Shown in pieces: positions 1 through 6,018 of a stretch of 8,841 bases of DNA (positions are counted from its first letter, which is position 1; each line of letters begins with the position of its first letter). Source of the DNA: Bacteroidota bacterium (GTDB lineage Bacteria; Bacteroidota; Bacteroidia; Bacteroidales; Tenuifilaceae); the NCBI GenBank assembly GCA_023406715.1, contig JAEXVC010000178.1, positions 1 to 8,841 of the forward strand. The letters run 5' to 3'. Under the pieces are notes generated by a model, which saw only the letters and a list, made by a program, of their open reading frames with translations, ran no database searches and was not told the DNA's origin. The position numbers were made by a program, and so were the translations under genes.

Positions 1-1285
1 GTGATATCTCAGCTTGAAGCACTTCGTTGGCCTGATTTAAAGTTTTCGTTGATATGGTTTTTCCAACCAAGAATTTGGAAATTTCCTTCAAGTACAAGGG
101 AATTGGCGATACTCCTCCGGCTGATAAGTGGCATTCCACAATTTTATCATTTTCAACCTTAATAAGTATTGCTGAGTTAACGCTAGCAATATCGAGGTGT
201 GTACGCTTACTAACCTTCTCAAAGTTGAAATGGTATGGCTTATTAAGAATAGGGAAACTAACAGATTCAACCAGTTCGCCCTTCTGTAGATTTAACTGCT
301 TGTATCCTAGATAGAAATCCTTAAGGGGTTGACCTTTTTTTCTATCGCCGTCAAGAATGGTTATTTCGGAATTCAGTGCAAGCAAAATAATGCTTAAATC
401 GCCAATAGGAGAGGCGTTAACGATATTTCCCGCAACTGTTCCAATATTCCTGATAGGTTCCGATGAGATAAGCATCAGCTGCTCCTTCAGGTTTGGAAGT
501 AACTCCTGTATTTGAGCCGATTGCATTAGTTCATTTACAGTGGTTGATGCACCAATACGACATCGGCCATTATCAATGGAAATTTCTTTGAACTCTTTTT
601 TGTGAAGTACAGGATGTATGTTGGATTCATAGATAGCATCAGCTTTTTGAACCATCAAGTCGGTTCCGCCGGCAATAACCGTTGCATTGTTTGTTGTTAT
701 GCTGATAGGCTCAATATCCTTTAGTTTGGTTGGTATTTCAAGGAAATATTTAGGAAGAAAGCCTTTTTCAACCATCCATTTAATAGGATTCTCTATATCC
801 TTGTTCTGCATATTCTTGGCAATATCCTCAGCAGCCCTCTCTATTGATTTGTAGCCAGTGCACCTGCAAATATTACCGCTTACCGATGCTATAGCACTCT
901 TTACGGTTGACTCATTTTTATCCAAGCAATGACCGGTGAACGACATCACAAAACCGGGAGTACAGAATCCGCATTGGGTTGCGGCATTATCAACCATCGC
1001 TTTTTGCACCGGCGAAAGCTGATTATCGAGGTTGATGCCCTCGATGGTGACAATATGCTTTCCGTGAGCGTTTGCAAGCGGAGTAAGGCACGATACTATG
1101 CTTTTGTAAACTACCTGATTATCGGTTAAAACGCCCTCCAGAACGGTGCAGGCTCCACAGTCTCCCTCCCTGCATCCAATTTTAGTACCCGGCAACTCCT
1201 CGCCATACCTAATAAAATCGAGCAAAGGCATTCCGGGGTTCTTGTCGGTTTTTATAGTGCGATTATTTAGCAGAAAAGTAATCAT
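1..1285 (-). CDS. xdhA: Xanthine dehydrogenase-type small subunit (2Fe-2S + FAD), C-terminus cut by window edge
   Basis: The frame opens at an ATG (1283-1285) and stays open for 428 codons to the left edge with no stop, so the C-terminus is missing. Seen: a plant-type [2Fe-2S] motif GCREGDCGACTV with C38, C43, C46 and a fourth Cys at C66. A second cluster follows in the all-helical domain, QCGFCTPGF (C105, C108) and CRCTGY (C140, C142). The FAD-binding domain has AGGTDL at 205-210 and IRNIGTVAGNI plus NASPIGDL at about 278-297. The last part (from about 345) matches the CO-dehydrogenase flavoprotein C-terminal domain. Family knowledge: fused FeS-FAD subunits of about 460-490 aa pair with a molybdopterin large subunit and pass electrons from purine hydroxylation to NAD. 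The large subunit would be expected just left of the window. The xanthine substrate is inferred; another molybdenum hydroxylase of the family (for example a purine or nicotinate hydroxylase) is possible. A MarR gene lies directly upstream in the same direction. Confidence 0.9.
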   Translation of the reverse strand, partial: MITFLLNNRTIKTDKNPGMPLLDFIRYGEELPGTKIGCREGDCGACTVLEGVLTDNQVVYKSIVSCLTPLANAHGKHIVTIEGINLDNQLSPVQKAMVDNAATQCGFCTPGFVMSFTGHCLDKNESTVKSAIASVSGNICRCTGYKSIERAAEDIAKNMQNKDIENPIKWMVEKGFLPKYFLEIPTKLKDIEPISITTNNATVIAGGTDLMVQKADAIYESNIHPVLHKKEFKEISIDNGRCRIGASTTVNELMQSAQIQELLPNLKEQLMLISSEPIRNIGTVAGNIVNASPIGDLSIILLALNSEITILDGDRKKGQPLKDFYLGYKQLNLQKGELVESVSFPILNKPYHFNFEKVSKRTHLDIASVNSAILIKVENDKIVECHLSAGGVSPIPLYLKEISKFLVGKTISTKTLNQANEVLQAEIS

Positions 1286-1305
1286 TTTGTTGGAATTAAA
1301 TTCCA

Positions 1306-1337
1306 CCAAGATACATAATCGTATTAATTAGTTGCAA
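1306..1337 (-). promoter_or_regulatory. Candidate Bacteroidota promoter for the xanthine dehydrogenase-type gene
   Basis: On the minus strand a TTG (1335-1337) is followed after 21 nt by TATCTTGG (1306-1313), one mismatch from the phylum -7 consensus TAnnTTTG, with normal -33/-7 spacing. It would start transcription about 15 nt before the ATG at 1285, giving a short leader. No Shine-Dalgarno is visible between the box and the ATG, as is usual in this phylum. This was judged by eye only. Confidence 0.4.
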
Positions 1338-1415
1338 TAATCTGCGTAAAAATAGAATGAAATACTACGAAATTGGATTAGTTATGTTGATATTGACTAT
1401 TTATATTGAAATAAT

Positions 1416-1436
1416 TGTAAAATAATTGATTTTACA
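1416..1436. repeat. 21-bp palindrome (8-bp arms, 5-nt centre)
   Basis: Arms TGTAAAAT (1416-1423) and ATTTTACA (1429-1436) are exact inverted complements around AATTG. It lies between the marR stop and the xdh start. Its shape suits a dimeric regulator site. It could also be a weak AT-only hairpin after marR, but no clean U-run follows on the minus strand. It does not share its arm sequence with the palindrome upstream of marR at 2203-2219. Confidence 0.4.
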
Positions 1437-1490
1437 GACTGATAGTTTAGTGGTTTGATTCCATTTTAGGTAGGATTTACTACATCGAAT

Positions 1491-2189
1491 TTATTTGTGA
1501 AGATGTTTAAGTGAATCCATTAGGTTTAATAGCTCTGCCGAATTTTTATCGTTATGGGTTTGGTATATTTTTGAATGAAAGTTGTTGATTTCCTCAAATA
1601 CCGATAGCGTCTTTTTCCATTTGTTCATACTGATACACGCTAAAAACATATGCACCTCGTCGTTTACCTTTTTTAGTGCAATTTCCAGTACTCTTTTTCC
1701 TTCTTCTGTAATAATTAGTTGTTTAGCCCTTTTATCGGTTTCATCGTTTGTTTCGTCGAGCAGGCCATTGTTTACTAACCTTTTAATAGTGTCCATGCCT
1801 GTGGTATAGTCAACCAGGTGGGTGTTAATAAGCTCAGTTTTCTTGGCTTTTTTCTTTTCATTCACAGTGTAAAGGAAAAAAAACTCCAGTCGGTTATTGA
1901 TAGATATATCGGTAAAGAACTTTTTTATGTAGAAATCGTGGAGTTTCGATATTCGCGAGATGTACTCTAAAAATCTTGTAGGTTCATCTAAGTTGTTTAT
2001 TATTAATATATTATCTGGCTCATCGTTGGTGACTCTTCGTTTTATTTGCTTAATGTTTAGCTCTGGATTTTGCTTTATTTTATTATTTAACCAATCGGCA
2101 AAACCTAATAATTCCTGCTGTGAGGTTTCCTCTTCGTAGGTTTCCCATAAATCGATTAATCTTTTTATTGATTGATAGTTGTTACCCAT
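1491..2189 (-). CDS. MarR-family winged-helix transcriptional regulator
   Basis: A protein of 232 aa from the ATG at 2187-2189. Four codons upstream, at 2199-2201, a TTG gives a longer 236-aa reading that I do not favour. The MarR core sits at about residues 100-175: a helical region (NRLEFFFLYTVNEKKKAKKTE), a recognition-helix stretch (THLVDYTTGMDTIKRLVNNGLL), and a charged wing, DETDKRAKQLIITEEG, followed by a long dimerisation helix. The wing pattern D-x-R-x-K-x-x-x-x-T-x-x-G is typical of the family. The first 80 or so residues are a mainly helical extension, longer than the usual 140-150 aa MarR protein. Family members usually repress their own and neighbouring genes and release DNA on binding small molecules. 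The natural targets here are itself, the divergent rnk-like gene and perhaps the xdh gene downstream in the same direction. The ligand is unknown. Confidence 0.85.
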   Translation of the reverse strand: MGNNYQSIKRLIDLWETYEEETSQQELLGFADWLNNKIKQNPELNIKQIKRRVTNDEPDNILIINNLDEPTRFLEYISRISKLHDFYIKKFFTDISINNRLEFFFLYTVNEKKKAKKTELINTHLVDYTTGMDTIKRLVNNGLLDETNDETDKRAKQLIITEEGKRVLEIALKKVNDEVHMFLACISMNKWKKTLSVFEEINNFHSKIYQTHNDKNSAELLNLMDSLKHLHK

Positions 2190-2202
2190 TTTTTTAATCA
2201 AA

Positions 2203-2219
2203 AAAGTTATTATAACTTT
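2203..2219. promoter_or_regulatory. Candidate MarR operator: 17-bp perfect palindrome
   Basis: Arms AAAGTTAT (2203-2210) and ATAACTTT (2212-2219) are exact inverted complements around one T. The centre lies 22 nt upstream of the marR ATG. Because of its symmetry the site carries a -7-like box on each strand: TAACTTTG on plus (2213-2220) and TAACTTTT on minus (2202-2209). A dimer bound here would block both divergent promoters. Palindromes of 16-20 bp over the promoter are usual for MarR autoregulation, but binding is inferred. Confidence 0.5.
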
Positions 2220-2220
2220 G
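2213..2220 (+). promoter_or_regulatory. Possible -7 element for the rnk-like gene
   Basis: TAACTTTG is an exact match to TAnnTTTG on the plus strand. No good TTG -33 element stands 19-23 nt upstream, only a T-run around 2189-2195, so the promoter is uncertain. If used, the leader before the rnk-like gene would be about 118 nt. Confidence 0.3.
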
Positions 2221-2330
2221 CATCGAATCCGATATAAATATAAATCGTAACCGTTTTATTGTTATGTCGGATATTTTATTTTACAAACATACAAATTTAG
2301 GCAATTAAGTGTTTTCATTGATTATATGAA

Positions 2331-2335
2331 AGGAG
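2331..2335 (+). promoter_or_regulatory. Shine-Dalgarno that fixes the rnk-like start
   Basis: AGGAG at 2331-2335 directly abuts an in-frame ATG at 2336, which is too close to be used. It is 9 nt from the next in-frame ATG at 2345. The spacing therefore argues for the start at 2345. A clear Shine-Dalgarno stands out in this window, where most genes have none. Confidence 0.6.
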
Positions 2336-2344
2336 ATGATTGAC

Positions 2345-2785
2345 ATGGCATTAAAAGGTAAAGATAATCAGGAAATAGTAACATTAACTGTTACAGAGAT
2401 AGATTATATGAGATTGACCAATCTTATTCAAACTTTGCGAGGAAGTAAAAGTGTCGATAAGATTTACCTAGATTACTTGGAACTTGAGTTGCAAAAAGCT
2501 AATAGGGTTGATTCAAAGTTAATCACCCCCGATTTTGTAACCATGAACTCCATTGTTCATATCAGTTTCTTGGAAACTAACAAAACCATGGAGTTGCGCT
2601 TAGCCTATCCGCGTAATGCCAATTTTTCGGAGGGCTCAATCTCTGTACTTTCTCCACTAGGATGTGCTCTTTTAGGCTATAAACAGGGCGATGTGGTTTT
2701 GTTTAAAGTTCCAAAAGGTGAGCAGCAAGTAAAAATCGAAAAAGTTATATATCAGCCAGAAGCCAACGGCGAAGATTTAGTTTAG
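2345..2785 (+). CDS. rnk: Rnk-like nucleoside diphosphate kinase regulator (GreA/GreB C-terminal fold)
   Basis: 146 aa from the preferred ATG. The alternative ATG at 2336 adds MID. The C-terminal half closely resembles E. coli Rnk: DFVTMNSIVHI (about 63-73), ISVLSPLGCALLGYKQGD (about 99-116), LFKVPKG (119-125) and a final IYQPEANGEDLV, against Rnk's DVVTMNS, PVGAALLG and YQPEAAGD. The N-terminal 50 residues form a short helical hairpin (LTVTEIDYMRLTNLIQ... YLDYLELELQKA), as in Rnk, rather than the long coiled coil of GreA. Family knowledge: Rnk-type proteins bind RNA polymerase near the secondary channel and compete with Gre factors; the name comes from an effect on nucleoside diphosphate kinase levels. 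It is divergent from marR and ends before a strong terminator. Assignment to the Rnk/GreA-like family is confident; its physiological role here is not. Confidence 0.85.
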   Translation: MALKGKDNQEIVTLTVTEIDYMRLTNLIQTLRGSKSVDKIYLDYLELELQKANRVDSKLITPDFVTMNSIVHISFLETNKTMELRLAYPRNANFSEGSISVLSPLGCALLGYKQGDVVLFKVPKGEQQVKIEKVIYQPEANGEDLV

Positions 2786-2830
2786 TATTTAGGTTAATAT
2801 CAAATGAGCTTTGGAATTGGTTTCTGCTGC

Positions 2831-2857
2831 AAGCCGGAGTAAATTCCGGCTTTTTTC
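2831..2857 (+). terminator. Intrinsic terminator after the rnk-like gene
   Basis: Arms AAGCCGGA (2831-2838) and TCCGGCTT (2845-2852) pair perfectly around a 6-nt loop. Six Ts (2851-2856) follow or overlap the descending arm. It sits 45 nt after the rnk-like stop and separates that gene from the aminoacyltransferase gene. Confidence 0.85.
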
Positions 2858-2883
2858 TTTTTAATAATCATAAAATTAAAGTT

Positions 2884-4008
2884 ATGCTTAATGATATTTA
2901 CAAGAAAAATATTGCTGAGCTCTATAAAACACCGATAGTTCAGCAAACTGCTTTTTGGTCGATGGTTAAGAATCGGCTGGGAACAAACACTTTGGCTGTA
3001 AACTTCAAAAGTAGCCGTTCAAATTTGTACCATAATGCTGGTTCCGATTCGGTTATTGATTCGGATTTGCTGGTTTTAGTGCAACAAATAAGCGATTCCG
3101 ATTGCATTGCTTATGTGCCTTATGGTCCAGAGCTGGAGCCCGATTTTGAGTATCAGGGCAAGTTTTTGGAGGAACTGTCGGAAAGTATCCGCTCGTTTCT
3201 ACCGTTAAACTGTATTATGGTTAGGTACGACTTGTGCTGGGAGTCGTACTGGGCAAATTCCGATAATTATTTCGACAGTTTTGGGAATTGGCTTGGAGAA
3301 CCTGAGGTGTTTGCCCAGGAAATTAGGTTCAACTGCAATACTTTTAATAGGAATTTCAGGAAGCCAAGTACCAATATTTTGCCTACAAACACAATTTATC
3401 TCGATTTAAAGCCTAGCGTTCAGTCTATTCTAGGCAATATGAAGCCTAAAACGAGGTATAATATCAACCTATCGCATAAAAAAGGAGTAACAGTTCGAAG
3501 AGCTGATATTAGCAACATCGATGTTTGGTATAAACTTTACACCGAAACGGCAAATAGGAATAGGATATTCCTAAATGATATGAAATACTTTGAAGCATTG
3601 CTTACCGCAAAGGCCGATAACACAAACTCGCCCGCTGAGGTAATTCTGCTTATTGCTGAGCTAGATGGCGTTCCGCTTGCCGCAATGTTCCTGATAATTT
3701 CAGGTAGACGAGGTTCGTACCTATACGGTGCATCATCGAACTACAACCGAAACTATATGGCTACCTATGCGCTACAGTGGGAGGCAATGCAAATTGCAAA
3801 GCAAAAGGGTTGCTTGGAGTACGATATGTTTGGCATTGCTCCAAATCCAAATCCATCGCATCCGCTGCACGGTTTGTATAAGTTTAAGATTGGTTTTGGT
3901 GGTAATATATACCATAGTTTAGGGTGTTGGGATTATCCATTTATTGAGGAGAAGTACGATTCTTTCAGAAATTTAGAAATGGTAAGTCAAGGGTACCATA
4001 TTGATTGA
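2884..4008 (+). CDS. FemABX-type aminoacyltransferase (peptidoglycan bridge / tRNA-dependent peptidyl transferase family)
   Basis: 374 aa, near the usual 340-420 aa for the family, with no signal peptide or membrane segment, so cytoplasmic. Family marks in order: QTAFWSMVKNRLG at 21-33 (first GNAT-like domain), CIAYVPYGPELEP at 74-86, MKPKTRYNINLSHKKGV at 186-202 (the conserved K-x-R-x-x-I-x-x-A/S-x-K-x-G stretch), a second GNAT-like domain with YLYGASS at 279-285, then LQWEAMQIAKQKGCLEYDMFGIAP at about 297-320 and LYKFKIGFGG at 331-340. Known members move amino acids from aminoacyl-tRNA onto lipid II or a related acceptor. In diderms with directly cross-linked peptidoglycan an interpeptide bridge is not expected, so the acceptor here may differ. 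No promoter could be fixed; the gene starts 27 nt after the terminator at 2831-2857. A candidate small RNA lies about 90 nt downstream on the same strand. Confidence 0.85.
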   Translation: MLNDIYKKNIAELYKTPIVQQTAFWSMVKNRLGTNTLAVNFKSSRSNLYHNAGSDSVIDSDLLVLVQQISDSDCIAYVPYGPELEPDFEYQGKFLEELSESIRSFLPLNCIMVRYDLCWESYWANSDNYFDSFGNWLGEPEVFAQEIRFNCNTFNRNFRKPSTNILPTNTIYLDLKPSVQSILGNMKPKTRYNINLSHKKGVTVRRADISNIDVWYKLYTETANRNRIFLNDMKYFEALLTAKADNTNSPAEVILLIAELDGVPLAAMFLIISGRRGSYLYGASSNYNRNYMATYALQWEAMQIAKQKGCLEYDMFGIAPNPNPSHPLHGLYKFKIGFGGNIYHSLGCWDYPFIEEKYDSFRNLEMVSQGYHID

Positions 4009-4085
4009 TTTTGCAATAACGTAAGAGTTTCGTTTAGAAGTGATTTTCAGCAATAGATCTACCATAAAAAGAGGTAAATAAGTCG

Positions 4086-4093
4086 TAAATTTG
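4086..4093 (+). promoter_or_regulatory. -7 element of the small-RNA promoter
   Basis: TAAATTTG is an exact TAnnTTTG match and stands 5-8 nt before the predicted 5' end of the structured RNA. No TTG is present at the expected -33 position near 4060-4066, so the promoter may rely on the -7 box or be weaker than it looks. Confidence 0.5.
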
Positions 4094-4099
4094 TGCTAA

Positions 4100-4225
4100 G
4101 GTTATAGTTGCGGTTAACCTGGAGCCAACACCTAGTGGGCGATGGGGACAAAAAGGGGCTGAACACAGCGCAACTATAATTCAACCCACAAGGAAACCCT
4201 GCGTAGGCAGGGTTTCTGATTTTTT
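4100..4225 (+). ncRNA. Candidate free-standing structured small RNA, family unassigned
   Basis: About 125 nt bounded by an exact -7 box just upstream and an intrinsic terminator at its 3' end. A perfect 11-bp helix closes the domain: TTATAGTTGCG (4102-4112) with CGCAACTATAA (4169-4179), extendable outward by two G-U pairs. Inside, GCC-AA-CAC (4124-4131) can pair with GTGGGC (4135-4140), giving a six-pair hairpin with an AA bulge and a CTA loop. A small GCTG-AACA-CAGC hairpin (4158-4169) could form as an alternative at the base. A purine-rich stretch (4141-4158) stays open. No reading frame longer than a few codons is present. No same-strand gene follows, because the next gene is convergent, so a cis riboswitch is unlikely. 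I see none of the hallmarks of SRP RNA, tmRNA, RNase P RNA or tRNA. A 6S-like RNA or a lineage-specific small RNA is possible. Confidence 0.6.
4193..4225 (+). terminator. Intrinsic terminator of the small RNA
   Basis: A perfect 10-bp stem, GAAACCCTGC (4193-4202) with GCAGGGTTTC (4207-4216), closes a GTAG tetraloop. It is followed by TGA and six Ts (4220-4225). It begins 14 nt after the closing helix of the RNA domain. It could also terminate read-through from the aminoacyltransferase gene. Confidence 0.9.
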
Positions 4226-4361
4226 CATTTATGCTTCTAGGAATCTTGAGTTAAAAGAGGTTTACTTGCCGATGCAAAATATAATACATATTGATATTAA
4301 ACAATATAAACAATCGAGGTACAAATAGGGTACAAGTTAAATATCTATTAACCTGATATAA

Positions 4362-4384
4362 TACATGCATAAATTATGCATGTA
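4362..4384. repeat. 23-bp palindrome with 11-bp arms
   Basis: TACATGCATAA (4362-4372) and TTATGCATGTA (4374-4384) are perfect inverted complements around a single A. A run of seven As follows at 4387-4393. The single-base centre suits a protein-binding site or cruciform better than an RNA hairpin loop. The run is on the wrong side and of the wrong base for a plus-strand terminator, and on the minus strand the T-run precedes the stem. Function unknown. Confidence 0.6.
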
Positions 4385-4395
4385 GCAAAAAAAGA

Positions 4396-4599
4396 CTAAT
4401 AACTAAGAACAAATTGTAACTTCTCTGACTTCTTCAGAATATCGGGGTGCTCGATGTCGGTTTGCCTTAAATCAGATTCAAGACTCTTGCATAGCTCGTA
4501 GATGTTTGCCAACATAGTATTTAGGTTTGGAAAACTTTAAGTCAGTAAAAACAAATCTGTTCGAGTTTCTAAAATCTTAACCGTTGAGAAGTCCACCAT
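4396..4599 (-). pseudogene. Possible gene remnant: one frame broken by a single stop
   Basis: From an ATG at 4597-4599 the minus strand reads MVDFSTVKILETRTDLFLLT, then a TAA (4537-4539), then SFPNLNT and a second ATG (4513-4515). That opens 39 codons (MLANIYELCKSLESDL... KKSEKLQFVLSY) to a TAG at 4396-4398. Both parts are in the same frame and both look protein-like (amphipathic, charged helix in the second part). A single point mutation, for example AAA to TAA, would join them. The frame is also the one used by the kinase gene, open from its stop codon down to 4539. The second half loosely recalls the helical N-terminus of RteC-like proteins, but that is weak. It could equally be a real 39-aa ORF or chance. 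Confidence 0.3.
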
Positions 4600-4647
4600 C
4601 GTTTTATTTACAAAAACGGTCCGCCTAATTTTTACTACAATTTGCAA

Positions 4648-5388
4648 TCAAAACAGGGCCTTCAACTTTCTCTTTAACCAGTTTCGATTTCGAAACTGTA
4701 TTCTAAAAAGAATCATGGCTAAAAGAGAACTCAGTCCTTCGGATTGTGATACTCGGGCATATTCAACACCTACAATTCCAGCCTTGTCTAACGGGAGCTG
4801 CAGTCGCTGTAAATTTTTAAATCCGCGTTGTTTTGAATACTTAGAGAAACTCATTCGGTTATTATCGATTAAAGAAAAATCGTAAAAAACCCCCTCCTGG
4901 TCGAATAGCACATTGCCCAAGTTATAATCGTTATGATAAATCCCGGCTTGGTGTAACTTATAGGTAAAGCGGGCGAATGCCTTAAGGCCCTCCTCCGATT
5001 CGGCTAGCGGCTGGTAGAACAGGTCCTTTACCGGAAGATAATCGGCAAAAAGACAGATGTAGAAACTCTTGCTCAGCAGGCCGTTCTCATAAATATCTAT
5101 GTAAGCTATAGGCTCTGGGGTTGAGATGCCCAGGCTTAACAATCGTAATGAATTTTCAAAAGACCGTCTTGCCTTGGATTTTCGTACTGTAGAATAAATT
5201 AAACGATTTGCCCATGTTATCCTCTTGAAGTATTTAACGACCATAAGTTGCCCCTTAACAATGATGACTCGTAACTCATTCCTGCCGCTATGCAATTCAT
5301 AGCCCAACCCTTGAAAACTATCGGGGATTACCTCTAAGTATTCTTTTAATGCCAAGTAAGGAGTATTTACAAAGATTTCACTTTTCAT
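4648..5388 (-). CDS. WaaP/Kdo-kinase-like protein (LPS core or lipid A sugar kinase family)
   Basis: 246 aa with a compact protein-kinase-like fold of the LPS kinase (Kdo/WaaP) family. Seen: a strand with the ATP-binding Lys, LMVVKYFK (K52); a helix Glu candidate in SKARRSFENS (E78); the hinge region ICLFADYL (111-118); the catalytic loop HQAGIYHNDYNLGNVLF with HxDxxxxN (H152, D154, N159); and the metal-binding Asp in FSLIDNNRM (D175). No signal peptide; such enzymes act at the inner face of the inner membrane. The basic C-terminus (RNRNWLKRKLKALF) could help membrane binding. Family members phosphorylate Kdo or heptose of the LPS inner core. The acceptor here is inferred. It starts 21 nt after the upstream TetR gene on the same strand and is probably co-transcribed with it. 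No clear terminator follows. Confidence 0.85.
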   Translation of the reverse strand: MKSEIFVNTPYLALKEYLEVIPDSFQGLGYELHSGRNELRVIIVKGQLMVVKYFKRITWANRLIYSTVRKSKARRSFENSLRLLSLGISTPEPIAYIDIYENGLLSKSFYICLFADYLPVKDLFYQPLAESEEGLKAFARFTYKLHQAGIYHNDYNLGNVLFDQEGVFYDFSLIDNNRMSFSKYSKQRGFKNLQRLQLPLDKAGIVGVEYARVSQSEGLSSLLAMILFRIQFRNRNWLKRKLKALF

Positions 5389-5409
5389 AAGATTTTGATC
5401 ATTTAAGAT

Positions 5410-6015
5410 TTATGGAAGAATTGATTTTATTAAAAAATCTGCTACAGCCTTTTGCTGCATACTATAAGCAATATCGTCAATGCAAATTGCATTCTGTATA
5501 ATTGGCTTTGCAATTACTGGGAAAATGCACAGCGATAGCAAATTTATGACAAGGACATGGGCTGGAATATCCCTCATTCTTCCCTGGCAAATTTCATTTT
5601 GAATTTGATCATTGAGAAAACATGCCAACTCGGGCTGGGTTAATTCTTGAATACACTTTCCTATCATAGCCGGATCGCGATTAATTTCTCTGATCAAGAA
5701 AATTGCAACACTTGGGTCATCTCGCAAAAAATCACCGTAAAAGGCTACTGCTTTATTTATTTTTTCATAGATATCGATATCGGAGTCCAATAGAATTGCG
5801 ATAAATTTTGAGTACTGTCTACTAAATACCTCACCAAACACTTGGATGAAAAGTTTATCCTTTGAACGATAGTAATAGTTCACCATGGTGTTGCTTGTAT
5901 TGGCTTCTGTTGCAATGTCACGAAGGCTTGTTCCATTATATCCCTTTTTCAGAAAAAGTTTCTGAGCTGCGTTGAATATTTCCACCTCAGGGCCACTCTT
6001 TTTAGGCATATTCAT
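5410..6015 (-). CDS. TetR/AcrR-family transcriptional regulator (second of a tandem pair)
   Basis: 201 aa. The TetR N-terminal domain is clear: ALFLKKGY-type helix (AAQKLFLKKGYNGTSL, 16-31), then RDIATEANTSNTMVNYYYRSKDKLFIQVF (32-60) containing the helix-turn-helix and the conserved Y-Y-x-x-K motif. The remaining 140 residues are helical and divergent (LIREINRDPAMIGK... ), as expected for a ligand-binding dimer domain. Starts are possible at the ATG 6013-6015 or at a second ATG two codons on (6007-6009). The first is preferred because it lies 3 nt after the stop of the upstream TetR gene, which implies translational coupling. Ligand and target are unknown. Nearby efflux and envelope genes make a drug- or envelope-stress-sensing role reasonable, but that is inference. 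Confidence 0.9.
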   Translation of the reverse strand: MNMPKKSGPEVEIFNAAQKLFLKKGYNGTSLRDIATEANTSNTMVNYYYRSKDKLFIQVFGEVFSRQYSKFIAILLDSDIDIYEKINKAVAFYGDFLRDDPSVAIFLIREINRDPAMIGKCIQELTQPELACFLNDQIQNEICQGRMRDIPAHVLVINLLSLCIFPVIAKPIIQNAICIDDIAYSMQQKAVADFLIKSILP

Positions 6016-6018
6016 TTT

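Larger units (their letters stand above)
4226..4647. other. Convergent intergenic stretch without an intact recognised gene
   Basis: 422 nt between the small-RNA terminator and the kinase stop codon. It holds a 23-bp palindrome and a stop-interrupted minus-strand frame, both listed separately. A weak AT-rich inverted repeat, CGTTTT (4600-4605) with AAAACG (4613-4618), lies 30-50 nt after the kinase stop but has no U-run. No clear terminator for the kinase operon is visible. No tRNA, transposase or CRISPR-like repeat is seen. Confidence 0.6.

Noticed and set aside
88..270. Short minus-strand ORF inside the left-edge region
   Set aside because: It lies in a different frame from the long conserved xdhA frame that covers the whole interval and carries the FeS and FAD motifs.
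1146..1331. Plus-strand ORF over the start of xdhA
   Set aside because: It is antisense to the conserved [2Fe-2S] motif region and has no recognisable protein features.
1582..1809. Plus-strand 75-aa ORF rich in Ser/Phe
   Set aside because: It is the antisense shadow of the marR winged-helix coding region; its low-complexity composition reflects the opposite strand's Lys/Glu codons.
3728..3922. Plus-strand 64-aa ORF
   Set aside because: It is an out-of-frame shadow within the conserved C-terminal FemABX domain.
4100..4225. Fluoride riboswitch or other cis riboswitch
   Set aside because: GGGCGATGG and GCTGA fragments loosely recall the fluoride aptamer, but its helices and spacing cannot be formed. 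No same-strand gene follows the terminator, so there is nothing to regulate in cis.
4100..4225. Retron msr-msd RNA, suggested by the long terminal inverted arms
   Set aside because: No reverse transcriptase gene is adjacent, and the promoter plus intrinsic terminator fit a simple small RNA better.
4362..4395. Palindrome plus A-run as an intrinsic terminator
   Set aside because: On the plus strand the run is A, not T. On the minus strand the T-run comes before the stem. The one-base centre also leaves no hairpin loop without opening pairs.
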